Source: Flavobacterium sp. AED (lineage in GTDB: Bacteria > Bacteroidota > Bacteroidia > Flavobacteriales > Flavobacteriaceae). From it: a DNA stretch of 64,000 bases. Positions 26,924 through 34,844 of this stretch are shown in pieces; the first letter of the stretch is position 1; every line of letters begins with the position of its first letter. The position numbers and the translations under genes are program-made. Where the stretch lies: contig NZ_JSYM01000001.1 in the NCBI RefSeq assembly GCF_000812945.1, positions 682,001 to 746,000 of the forward strand, written 5' to 3'. The notes below the pieces were generated by a model. The model did not search any database and was not told the DNA's origin. It saw only the letters and a list, made by a program, of their open reading frames with translations.

Positions 26924-28711
26924 TTAAGAATTACTAAACTGTAAATTGCTTAAATTCTTATACATACCATTTTCTAAAGCAATCAGTTCCTGGTGTGTTC
27001 CTTGCTCTGTAATTTTCCCATTATCAAGAACTAAAATTTGATCTGCGCTTCTTATAGTCGAAAGACGATGCGCAATAATAATACTCGTTCTACCTTCCAT
27101 CAAGATTTCTAAAGCTTCCTGAACTAATTTTTCACTTTCACTGTCTAATGAAGATGTGGCTTCATCCAAAATCAAAATACTTGGATTTTTTAGCAATGCT
27201 CTCGCAATAGCAATACGTTGTCTTTGTCCACCAGAAAGTTTAATTCCTCTTTCCCCCACAATAGTTTCGAATTTTTCTGGGAAACTTTCAATGAAATTTA
27301 AAGCATTTGCTTGTTTTGCTGCCAGAAGAATTTCTGCTTCGGTAGCATCTGGTTTTCCGTAGGCAATATTTTCTTTGATGGTTCCACCAAATAAAATTAC
27401 ATCTTGAGGTACAATACTCATATTTCCTCGAAGATTTTCTAAATCATAATCGTAAATATTTTTCTCGTCCACCAATATTTCTCCACTATCAATATTATAA
27501 AAACGCAATAATAAAGAAGCAATAGTTGATTTTCCGGTTCCACTTGGACCTACAATCGCTATTTTTTGACCATAATTAGCAGTGAAACTAACATCTTTCA
27601 ACACTTTGATTTCTTTTCTCGAATGATAACTGAACGCTACATTCTTGAAAGTGACATTCCCTTTTATTTTATGTGCAGCCGATGCATTTTGAATTGAATT
27701 GATTTTTTCAGGAGTTTCATCCAATAATTCAAAAACACGTTCGGTTGCACCAATCGCCTTTTGGATTTGTGCATAAAGTTCTGCAATTCCTCCAAAAGAG
27801 GCACCTACAAATGTAGAGTATAATACAAATGAAATTAATTGTCCTACGCTCATCTCTCCGCTAATGCTCAAACGAACGCCAAACCAAACTACGGCAACAA
27901 TGGCTCCAAAAAGACAGAAAATAATGAATGAAGCAAAGTAACCTCGGTATTTTCCTCCTTTGATGGCAATTTTAACCACTTCTTTTATTTTGCCATTATA
28001 ACGGGCAATTTCATACCATTCATTGGCGAAAGCCTTAACAATAGTAATTCCTTGCATGGTTTCTTCAACAATAACCTGACTTTCAGCAACTTTGTCTTGA
28101 ACGTTTTTCGAATATTTTCTGATAAATCGTCCAAAAATAACTGCAGCAACTGCCACAAGCGGAACAACAGACAACATCAACAACGTTAATTTGATACTTT
28201 CATTCGCCAATAAAAGAACACCGCCAATAATTAAAATGAATTGTCTTAAGAATTCAGCTATAGTGGAAGTTAGGGTATCTTGTATTTGGGTTATATCAGA
28301 ACTGATTCTGCTGTTCAATTCACCAACACGTTTTTGCGAAAAGAATGACATGGGTAACTTTACCAAATTGCTATACAAAGCTAGTCTAAGATTGGCTAAC
28401 GTATGTTCCGTAAAATTGACAAATAATGACAATCTGAAAAAGGAAAAAATAGATTGAAAAAATAAAATAACAACTAATCCCAAGGCAATATAATTCGCCT
28501 GTGCATTATCTTTATTTTTCACACAGTCGATAAGCATTCCCATTAATTTAGGGAAAGCAAGTGCGGTTGCACCTGTTAGCAGTAAAAAAACTAAACCTAC
28601 ATAAAATTTCCAACGATGATTTCCTGCATATTGAAATATTAGAGTTGCTTTAGTAAGTGAACTTGCGGTAATTTTTGATTTTGGTAAATCATTTTCTTTA
28701 AACCTTGCCAT
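26924..28711 (-). CDS. ABC transporter, fused permease-ATPase (MsbA/BmrA-type exporter)
   Basis: The 595-aa half-transporter has six N-terminal membrane helices (about 35-320), then an ATPase with Walker A GPSGTGKST (near 388), signature LSGGQRQRI and Walker B ILILDEATSSLD. It would work as a homodimer exporting lipids, drugs or peptides. There is no peptidase domain. It is a single gene with no adaptor or partner nearby, so the substrate is unknown. Confidence 0.93.
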   Translation of the reverse strand: MARFKENDLPKSKITASSLTKATLIFQYAGNHRWKFYVGLVFLLLTGATALAFPKLMGMLIDCVKNKDNAQANYIALGLVVILFFQSIFSFFRLSLFVNFTEHTLANLRLALYSNLVKLPMSFFSQKRVGELNSRISSDITQIQDTLTSTIAEFLRQFILIIGGVLLLANESIKLTLLMLSVVPLVAVAAVIFGRFIRKYSKNVQDKVAESQVIVEETMQGITIVKAFANEWYEIARYNGKIKEVVKIAIKGGKYRGYFASFIIFCLFGAIVAVVWFGVRLSISGEMSVGQLISFVLYSTFVGASFGGIAELYAQIQKAIGATERVFELLDETPEKINSIQNASAAHKIKGNVTFKNVAFSYHSRKEIKVLKDVSFTANYGQKIAIVGPSGTGKSTIASLLLRFYNIDSGEILVDEKNIYDYDLENLRGNMSIVPQDVILFGGTIKENIAYGKPDATEAEILLAAKQANALNFIESFPEKFETIVGERGIKLSGGQRQRIAIARALLKNPSILILDEATSSLDSESEKLVQEALEILMEGRTSIIIAHRLSTIRSADQILVLDNGKITEQGTHQELIALENGMYKNLSNLQFSNS

Positions 28712-28855
28712 TATTTATAATTTATTGTCACAAATGTAAGACTATAACACCTCAATACAAAAAAATAGTATGGTTTCATCCTGTATTTAAAGTGCTATTA
28801 GCGAGTACGAAAGAGAATTATTGCTATTTTTTATTTTATTTTTTTACTATTTCAC

Positions 28856-28885
28856 TTGTAAATACGATTTCTAGGTGTATATTTG
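28856..28885 (+). promoter_or_regulatory. Promoter of tRNA-Val
   Basis: TTG at 28856-28858 and TATATTTG at 28878-28885 are separated by 19 bases, about 40 bases before the tRNA. The rest of the gap 28712-28855 is AT-rich and shows no gene I can support. Confidence 0.6.
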
Positions 28886-28924
28886 CACTCGCAATAAGGA
28901 AATGAAAATTACTAAATTGTACTA

Positions 28925-29002
28925 GGGCGATTAGCTCAGCTGGTTCAGAGCACCTCGTTTACACCGAGGGGGTCGGGGGTTCGAACCCCTCATCGCCCAC
29001 CA
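28925..29002 (+). tRNA. tRNA-Val (anticodon TAC)
   Basis: The sequence folds as a full cloverleaf: acceptor stem GGGCGAT/ATCGCCC, D-arm GCTC/GAGC, anticodon stem CCTCG/CGAGG around the loop TTTACAC with anticodon TAC, T-arm GGGGTTCGAACCCC, and an encoded CCA end. It is read on the plus strand from its own promoter and is followed at once by a terminator. Confidence 0.97.
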
Positions 29003-29004
29003 AG

Positions 29005-29036
29005 AAACTCCATTAGAAATAATGGAGTTTTTTATT
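29005..29036 (+). terminator. Terminator after tRNA-Val
   Basis: AAACTCCATT (29005-29014) pairs with AATGGAGTTT (29021-29030) across a 6-base loop and is followed by T-rich sequence. Confidence 0.85.
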
Positions 29037-29105
29037 ATTTTATTTTTTCCCAACTTTAGATTTGAACCAAGAACTTCGGTAGATAATCTAAATTATTTTT
29101 TTTTA

Positions 29106-29579
29106 ATGGAAAAACAGATTAAATATCATTTAGCCGAAAGTGAACAAGATTTTGAAAAATGCAAAGATATTATAATTGAATATCTTGATATATTGGGTAT
29201 TGATCTTGCATATATGAATTTGCCGAATGAATTTGCAAAAATGACGAAGATGTATGGTGCAAATGAAGGAGCACTTTTTTTTGCTTTAGATAACGAAGAA
29301 ATTGTTGGTTGTGTAGGTGTTAGAAGAGTAGAAAATGAAATTGCTGAACTTAAAAGGCTTTATGTTAGAGATTCTTATAGAGGATATAAAATAGGTGTTA
29401 CACTTCTTCAAAAAGCACTAGAATCGGCTCGTAGTCTTGGTTATAAAAAAATAAGACTTGATGTTATTCCAACTTTACAAAAAGCGAAGGAGCTATACAT
29501 CTCGTTTGGATTTTATGAAATAATACCATATTTCAGCAATCCAGTAGAAGGAACAACTTATATGGAAAAGCTTTTATAA
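29106..29579 (+). CDS. GNAT-family N-acetyltransferase
   Basis: The 157-aa product has the GNAT core: CVGVRRVENEIAELKRLYVRDSYRG (about 64-88) with the acetyl-CoA pyrophosphate-binding YRGYKIGVTLLQKAL, and a C-terminal SFGFYEIIPYF. The acceptor substrate is unknown. I used ATG 29106; the frame is open back to 29022, but that would place the start inside the tRNA terminator. Confidence 0.85.
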   Translation: MEKQIKYHLAESEQDFEKCKDIIIEYLDILGIDLAYMNLPNEFAKMTKMYGANEGALFFALDNEEIVGCVGVRRVENEIAELKRLYVRDSYRGYKIGVTLLQKALESARSLGYKKIRLDVIPTLQKAKELYISFGFYEIIPYFSNPVEGTTYMEKLL

Positions 29580-29680
29580 GAACAACATAAAAAGAAAATA
29601 GATCTAATTTTTTTATCAATTGATACAGATTTAAGTTTTGTAGCTTTAAGTATTAATTAAATACTCCCGCTAAGAAAGTT

Positions 29681-30319
29681 ATGAAAAAGGTGCAAAAAAA
29701 TATTAATCCTTGGAACGAAATACCTCTAGAAGATTATGAAAATCATATGTCTCATAATTCAGTTGGGCAATTAGAAGTTTTGAATTCATTGACCAAGAAA
29801 TATTTAAATAACATAGAACCTAAAACTTGCCTTTTTTTAGGAGTTGCAGGTGGAAATGGTTTAGAACATATTGATAATAATGTTACCGAGAATGTAATTG
29901 GTATCGATATTAATCAGGACTATCTCAATACGGCTCACGAAAGATATCACGATAAAATACCTTCTTTAAATCTTATAAATTTTAATATTACCACCGATGC
30001 CAAAGTATTTTGTAAAGCTGATTTTATATAGGCAGCTTTGGTATTAGAATATACAGGTATTGATAAGGCTTTAGAATTTTCAATAAACAATCTTCAAACT
30101 GGTGGAAATCTTATAGTATCGATACAATCAAATAACGGTGTGCAATCAGTGAGCCAGTCAGGAATTGCAAGCGTTCTAAAAGTAGGGTCAATTTTTCAGC
30201 TTGTAGATCCAGATATTCTTGTAATTGAAGCAAAAAAAAGGGGACTAAGACTTATTGAAAATGAAGAGTCTTTTTTTCCAAATGGAAAATCCTTAAAGAC
30301 TTTTCACTTCATAAGCTAA
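29681..30319 (+). pseudogene. SAM-dependent methyltransferase gene broken by one in-frame TAG
   Basis: One reading frame of 213 codons encodes a class I methyltransferase with motif I LFLGVAGGNGLEHI near residue 51 and the acidic strand end VIGIDINQDYL. It is interrupted only by TAG at 30029-30031, between ADFI and AALVLEYTGI, exactly in the post-motif-II region. The frame continues without shift to a natural stop at 30319. One base change (TAT or TAC, Tyr, to TAG) explains it. A split gene is unlikely, as the second part has no good start. A sequencing error cannot be excluded from one read of the sequence. Confidence 0.8.
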
Positions 30320-30345
30320 ATATTGAAAGAATTTAAGCACTTTGT

Positions 30346-31803
30346 TTATACGTCTTTTTTCTTCAGACACCGTCCTCTCGGCTCATCACCCTCATGAAGC
30401 ACAATTTTGGAATGTAGGAACAGCGCAGCTTCGGCTGAATCTTTCACTTTGGTAGCAGAGCGTTCTAACATTTCTGCTTCAAATTCAGTTAATACACTTT
30501 CCCTTATTCCAGCTTTTCTCCATTCAGATAAAGGTCGGCATTCTCTTGAAATCCTGCGAGCCAGTTTGAGTGCGTCCAGCAGCGCTTGATTCGCCCCTTG
30601 TCCTTTGAATGGACTCATTGGGTGAGCAGCATCTCCAATCAAAGTCACTTTTCCCGCTTTTTCCAGTAATTCTGAACTAAGTAATTCCCGATCATAAACA
30701 GGATAGCCAGAAATTTGAGCTTCTAAAGTCGTTGCTAATATTTCAGGTATAGGGCTGTGCCACTGTGTTCTGCGACAGGCTTCTTCTTTGAGTGCTTGAG
30801 GTCCTTGAGCGCTTAATGCCTTAGCCTCTTTTTCTGACATTGGGAAGCTAAGCTGCCACATCACCGAGTCTGACGTATAAGGCATTATATAGATTCGTTC
30901 ATTGCCATTGGCGGTTTGGAATACAGTGGCCGAGTCCAGTAAAGAACTATTCAGCCCTTCGAGAGCACTCAAAGGACAAATGCCCAATATCACAATACAA
31001 TTGAGGTAACGTAAAGGGGTAATAGCATCACCAATCAACAGCTTACGTACTGAACTACGAATACCATCAGCTCCAACCACTAGATCTGCTTTGACGCTTT
31101 TTATTTTCCCGTCTACTTGAAAAGTCAGATTAACACCTTCACCCACGCATGCTGCAAAATCTACTAACTGATGTCCCCACTGTACAGCGTTATGTCCGCC
31201 GAGTTGTTCAATCAAGGCTAATCGTAAAGATTGCCGTGCAATATGTATGTTGGTTCGTTTTTGAAATGTTTTCGCATCTGACGGTATCCACTTTCGGATG
31301 CCCCATTCACCGATTACTTTTCCTGCTGTAGTATGAACCACATGTCTTGTTGAAATCACTCCTTCTTCTAATGAAAAAATACCTAATCCCTCAATCGCTT
31401 TGCTAGCTTGTTGGAGCGTGAGTCCGTAGCCCTGGGACCGAGCATCAAAATTGCTATCGCGCTCATAAAGAGTGAAAGGGATTCCGCGATGCAAACAAGC
31501 TACAGCCAGAGCAACTCCTCCTATACCACCACCTATAATAGCAAGGTGTGGGTAGTTTTCTTTATCCGCTACAGGAGGACTGGAAGCATGAATCAAACCA
31601 GATCCCGAACAATCCAAGCAGGAGTGTAGATGACCCTTAGGACGAACTGGAGCTATTCCTTCACCATTTGTTTTTTCAAATTGTTCGAATGCCATCTGGT
31701 AGCGGAGTCGTGCTTTATTGCTGAGTCCTCGACTTTTTTTACCGCGTCCCTTACATTCCAGACAAATAGTCCAGCTTGCTTCTTCATTTTCTACTTTTTT
31801 CAC
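30346..31803 (-). CDS. FAD-dependent monooxygenase with N-terminal Cys-rich (zinc-ribbon-like) segment
   Basis: The 485-aa protein has two CxxCxGxG repeats (CLECKGRG at 14-21, CLDCSGSG at 62-69), like DnaJ zinc-binding repeats, then a class A flavin monooxygenase: FAD motif IIGGGIGGVALA (89-100) and second FAD motif GDAAHPMSPFKGQGANQAL (390-408). It resembles the TetX/UbiH branch that hydroxylates aromatic or polycyclic substrates, but the substrate is unknown. It starts with GTG. Base composition is clearly higher in G+C than its neighbours (two 60-base rows contain 33 and 26 G+C, against 17 and 20 in rows from flanking genes), suggesting transfer. No operon partner is present. Confidence 0.85.
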   Translation of the reverse strand: MKKVENEEASWTICLECKGRGKKSRGLSNKARLRYQMAFEQFEKTNGEGIAPVRPKGHLHSCLDCSGSGLIHASSPPVADKENYPHLAIIGGGIGGVALAVACLHRGIPFTLYERDSNFDARSQGYGLTLQQASKAIEGLGIFSLEEGVISTRHVVHTTAGKVIGEWGIRKWIPSDAKTFQKRTNIHIARQSLRLALIEQLGGHNAVQWGHQLVDFAACVGEGVNLTFQVDGKIKSVKADLVVGADGIRSSVRKLLIGDAITPLRYLNCIVILGICPLSALEGLNSSLLDSATVFQTANGNERIYIMPYTSDSVMWQLSFPMSEKEAKALSAQGPQALKEEACRRTQWHSPIPEILATTLEAQISGYPVYDRELLSSELLEKAGKVTLIGDAAHPMSPFKGQGANQALLDALKLARRISRECRPLSEWRKAGIRESVLTEFEAEMLERSATKVKDSAEAALFLHSKIVLHEGDEPRGRCLKKKDV

Positions 31804-32018
31804 TTCTTCTTCATTTAACTTGGTCTTGACTGCTCTCTAGAATAAAAACTTAGCCAATACAATTGATGCTGGACCAAATAGTAAAGTAGTGATTATGATT
31901 TTCAGCGTTTTGCCGCTTGTAGCAGATCCGCAAATTTAAGACAAAAGATTACCAGTACAAAACTACTTTAGAGTTTAGGGAGAAACCCCAAATACAAGCT
32001 GAATAATAATTATTACAA
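31804..32018. other. Gap with a possible remnant of a small membrane-protein gene
   Basis: This 215-bp gap follows the transferred-looking monooxygenase. On the minus strand a short frame encodes the hydrophobic stretch LKIIITTLLFGPASIVLAK and ends in TAG near 31839. It has no start codon before an upstream in-frame TAA, so it looks like a gene remnant rather than a gene. I see no terminator or repeat. Confidence 0.3.
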
Positions 32019-33353
32019 TTAATTGTCAACCAGACAAATTACAAAAGTGGTTTTTTCATCATCATTTCTATACGCAAGATAGCCGCCATGAGCCTCAACA
32101 ATGCTTTTGGACAACGTTAATCCAATTCCGGCACCTTCTTTTCGAGTAGTGAAAAATGGCAAGAATATTTTGCTTTCTATTTCTTTTTCAATGCCTTTTC
32201 CAGTATCGGTAATCATAATAAAAGTTCTCTTTTCTTTGACTTCCGCGGAAATAATAATCTGTTTATTTAGCGTTTCTTTCAAAGTATAAATGCAATTCGT
32301 CAAAAGATTAATCAATACTTGCTCCATTTGTTGCGGATCAATATTTAGCCTGCGGTCGAAAGCAATTGTATTGAGAACTTCTATTTGTTCTTGCTTAAAA
32401 ATGGGCGCCATTATTTGAAAACAGTTTTCAATCCATTTTGATAATTCTATTTTTTCTTTTTTGGGAGAGGGCAACATGGCTAGTTTGCGATAACTTTCTA
32501 CAAATTGTTGTAAATGGTCGCTTCGTCTCAACATCGTGGCAACACTACTTTTCATATCATCTAAATCTTCTGCTGAAATGGTTTCCTGCTGTACCAAATC
32601 CTGTAAATTCTGGGATAATGAGCGAATAGGAGTAATCGAATTTAAAAGTTCATGTGAAATCACCTTCATCAAATTAATCCAAGCCTCTTTTTCTTTTTTC
32701 TCGATTACATTTTGAATCGAATCCAGCAAAACAATAAAATAATCCCGATTGTAAATTTCACTTCTCGACGTTTGCATCACAAATGTTTGCGTGTCTTGCT
32801 GATTAACGCGGATCTCTAATGACGTTTTGATTTCCTGAAAATTCTGTTCCTCCATAATTTTACATAGCGAAGGCAAGTGATTTTTTAGATACTTCCATTT
32901 GGAGACTTTTGGCACATCAAAATGCTTGGAAAAATAATCATTCATCAAAAAAATATTCCAGTCGTTTCCTTCTTTTTGCAGAATAATAATTCCCGTTTCA
33001 ATATTGTTTAAAATAGAACGATACACAATATCTTTTGAAACCTGCTCATTTTCTTTGTTTTTCAGTGTTTCATACAACTTGAATAAGTTGGAATAGTTTT
33101 GATACGATTTATGTTTTGAAAAATCGGATGTAAAATCATTTTGCAAAATTGAAGTAATCGTTCTGTCATAAAGCAAAAAGGCATTTTTGATGTAAAAATA
33201 TATTTCAACTAGGAGCAGAAAAATAATAAGAAGACTAAATACTGCTGTAAAAACCAATTCTTTTTGAAAAAGAAAGATGGAAATTCCAGCAACGAAAAGA
33301 ATAAAAATCAATCGAACAAAAAGTAGTTGGTATATTTTCCAGGATGTAAACAT
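32019..33353 (-). CDS. Sensor histidine kinase of the efflux locus
   Basis: The 444-aa protein has two N-terminal membrane helices (about 8-30 and 33-58) with almost no periplasmic loop, a PAS-like cytoplasmic domain (about 105-215), phospho-acceptor His234 in VISHELLNSITPIRSLSQNL (232-251) and an HATPase with TDTGKGIE and a GAGIGLTLSKSIVEAHGG G-box. The short loop suggests sensing within the membrane or cytosol. It starts one base after the stop of the NtrC-type regulator, so the two are co-translated, and they are divergent from the efflux genes they probably control. Confidence 0.93.
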   Translation of the reverse strand: MFTSWKIYQLLFVRLIFILFVAGISIFLFQKELVFTAVFSLLIIFLLLVEIYFYIKNAFLLYDRTITSILQNDFTSDFSKHKSYQNYSNLFKLYETLKNKENEQVSKDIVYRSILNNIETGIIILQKEGNDWNIFLMNDYFSKHFDVPKVSKWKYLKNHLPSLCKIMEEQNFQEIKTSLEIRVNQQDTQTFVMQTSRSEIYNRDYFIVLLDSIQNVIEKKEKEAWINLMKVISHELLNSITPIRSLSQNLQDLVQQETISAEDLDDMKSSVATMLRRSDHLQQFVESYRKLAMLPSPKKEKIELSKWIENCFQIMAPIFKQEQIEVLNTIAFDRRLNIDPQQMEQVLINLLTNCIYTLKETLNKQIIISAEVKEKRTFIMITDTGKGIEKEIESKIFLPFFTTRKEGAGIGLTLSKSIVEAHGGYLAYRNDDEKTTFVICLVDN

Positions 33354-33354
33354 A

Positions 33355-34704
33355 TTAATTGGTGCTGATGTTATATTTTTCTAAACGACGGTATAAGGAT
33401 GCTCTTGACAATCCTAGTTCTTCAGCGGTTTTACTGATGTTATTGTTATTCTTAAGCAGGATTTTTTCGATAGCAGATTTTTCTACAGCCGAAAGCTGAA
33501 TATCCTCTTGATTATCCTCGTAAGTTGTTATTTGTTCCAAATCCAAATCGGAAACAGTAATATGATTGTTCTCACAAAGAATCACGGCACGTTCTATTCT
33601 GTTTTCCATTTCCCGAATGTTTCCGTTCCAAGCGTGCTTTGCTATTTGTTCCAATGCTTTTTCGTCAAAAATGATTTCCTCTCGGGAGTATTTATCAATC
33701 ATTTTTTGCAAAAGATAGTGCGCCAAAGGGATTTTATCTTCGTTTCGTTCCCGTAATGGAGGCAAGACGATTTCCATAGTGTTGATGCGATAGTACAAAT
33801 CTTCACGAAAATTTTTATCGGTAACTTCTTGTTTTAAATCCATGTTAGTAGCCGTGATAATGCGAACATTCAACGGTCTAGCTTTTGATTCTCCCAATCG
33901 GGTTACTGTTTTGGTTTGAATAACCTGTAAGAGTTTAGATTGTAAATGCAACGGAACATTTCCTATTTCGTCCAAAAATATAGTCCCGTTTTGAGCCATT
34001 TCAAAACGTCCGGGAGTGTCGATTTTAGCATCTGTAAAAGCACCTTTGGCATAACCGAATAATTCGCTTTCAAAAATATTCGAATTCAACGAACCCAAAT
34101 CAACATGAATAAAAGGGTTATTTTTTCGCTCTGATTGACGGTAAATATGATGTGACAAAACATATTTACCAGTTCCGTTCTCTCCAAGTATTAAAACATT
34201 AGCATCGGTTTTAGCAACTTTATCTGCCAAAGAATACGCCTTTTTTATAACATCCGAATTACCGACGAAAAAATCATCGGAACTCTCAATAGTATTTGGT
34301 TTCTTTTGATCTTTCCGGCTTTTATCGACAGCTTGCTTAACAACGCTAAGTAATTTTTCGTTTTCCCAAGGCTTTAAAATATAATCAAAAGCACCCGATT
34401 TTAAGCCTTCTACAGCCGTTTCAACCTTGCCAAAAGCGGTCATCAAAATAACAACGGTTTTAGGCGAAAGTGTTTTTATTTCTTTTAATAAATACAAACC
34501 TTCTTTTCCATCCTCAAATCCTATTCTGTAATTCATATCCAGCAAAACGACATCTATTGTGTTTTGTGCTACTAATTCAACTACATTTTTCGGGTTATTG
34601 AGCGTATAAATGTTCTCAAAATACTTTTTAAGGAGCATTTTGGAAGCAAAAAGAATGTCTTCTTGGTCGTCTATAACTAATATTGAGGCGTTGGTCTTCT
34701 TCAT
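33355..34704 (-). CDS. Sigma-54-dependent response regulator (NtrC family)
   Basis: The 449-aa protein has a receiver domain with phospho-acceptor Asp56 (VVLLDMNYR), an AAA+ domain with Walker A GENGTGK (174-180) and sigma-54 loop GAFTDA (221-226), and a Fis-type helix-turn-helix at the C-terminus (ISKTAEELGLSRASLYRRLEKY). The loop reads GAFTDA rather than the common GAFTGA. It would activate sigma-54 promoters when phosphorylated by the adjacent kinase. Paired palindromes and a -24-like box lie in the intergenic region shared with the efflux operon. Confidence 0.94.
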   Translation of the reverse strand: MKKTNASILVIDDQEDILFASKMLLKKYFENIYTLNNPKNVVELVAQNTIDVVLLDMNYRIGFEDGKEGLYLLKEIKTLSPKTVVILMTAFGKVETAVEGLKSGAFDYILKPWENEKLLSVVKQAVDKSRKDQKKPNTIESSDDFFVGNSDVIKKAYSLADKVAKTDANVLILGENGTGKYVLSHHIYRQSERKNNPFIHVDLGSLNSNIFESELFGYAKGAFTDAKIDTPGRFEMAQNGTIFLDEIGNVPLHLQSKLLQVIQTKTVTRLGESKARPLNVRIITATNMDLKQEVTDKNFREDLYYRINTMEIVLPPLRERNEDKIPLAHYLLQKMIDKYSREEIIFDEKALEQIAKHAWNGNIREMENRIERAVILCENNHITVSDLDLEQITTYEDNQEDIQLSAVEKSAIEKILLKNNNNISKTAEELGLSRASLYRRLEKYNISTN

Positions 34705-34707
34705 TAC

Positions 34708-34745
34708 TGTTCGGTTTCGGACAAAAGGTGTTCAATAATGAACAC
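34708..34745. promoter_or_regulatory. Two palindromes 21 bp apart, probable upstream activating sites
   Basis: GTGTTCAATAATGAACAC (34728-34745) is a perfect palindrome, and TGTTCGGTTTCGGACA (34708-34723) is a one-mismatch version of the same TGTTC(A/G)-N4-(T/C)G(A/G)ACA pattern. Centres are 21 bp apart, two helical turns, as for paired NtrC-type activator dimers. They lie 60-100 bases before the sigma-54-like box of the efflux operon and end 4 bases before the regulator's own start codon, so autoregulation is also possible. Confidence 0.6.
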
Positions 34746-34804
34746 TATTAAAATTGTATTAAAAATAAAAACTTAAAAATAAGGCTGTTACAATGTTTAA
34801 GTTT

Positions 34805-34822
34805 TTGGCACGAAAATCTCTT
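34805..34822 (+). promoter_or_regulatory. Candidate sigma-54 promoter of the efflux operon
   Basis: TTGGCACG at 34805-34812 is a full match to the sigma-54 -24 element. The -12 element is imperfect: TCTC is found where TTGC is expected after AAAA. Predicted transcription would begin near 34832, before the adaptor start codon at 34845. The adjacent NtrC-type regulator and the paired palindromes support it. Confidence 0.5.
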
Positions 34823-34844
34823 TATGCTTATCAAATCATCAACA

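Noticed and set aside
28705..28905. Open frame of 66 codons across the start of the ABC exporter
   Set aside because: It overlaps the exporter's start and promoter region on the other strand and the tRNA promoter, and has no recognisable features.
29022..29105. N-terminal extension of the GNAT gene
   Set aside because: It begins inside the tRNA terminator hairpin; the GNAT domain starts after 29106.
30029..30031. Programmed TAG read-through or pyrrolysine in the methyltransferase
   Set aside because: No pyl genes or read-through context are visible, and TAG is used as a normal stop elsewhere; a nonsense mutation or sequencing error is simpler.
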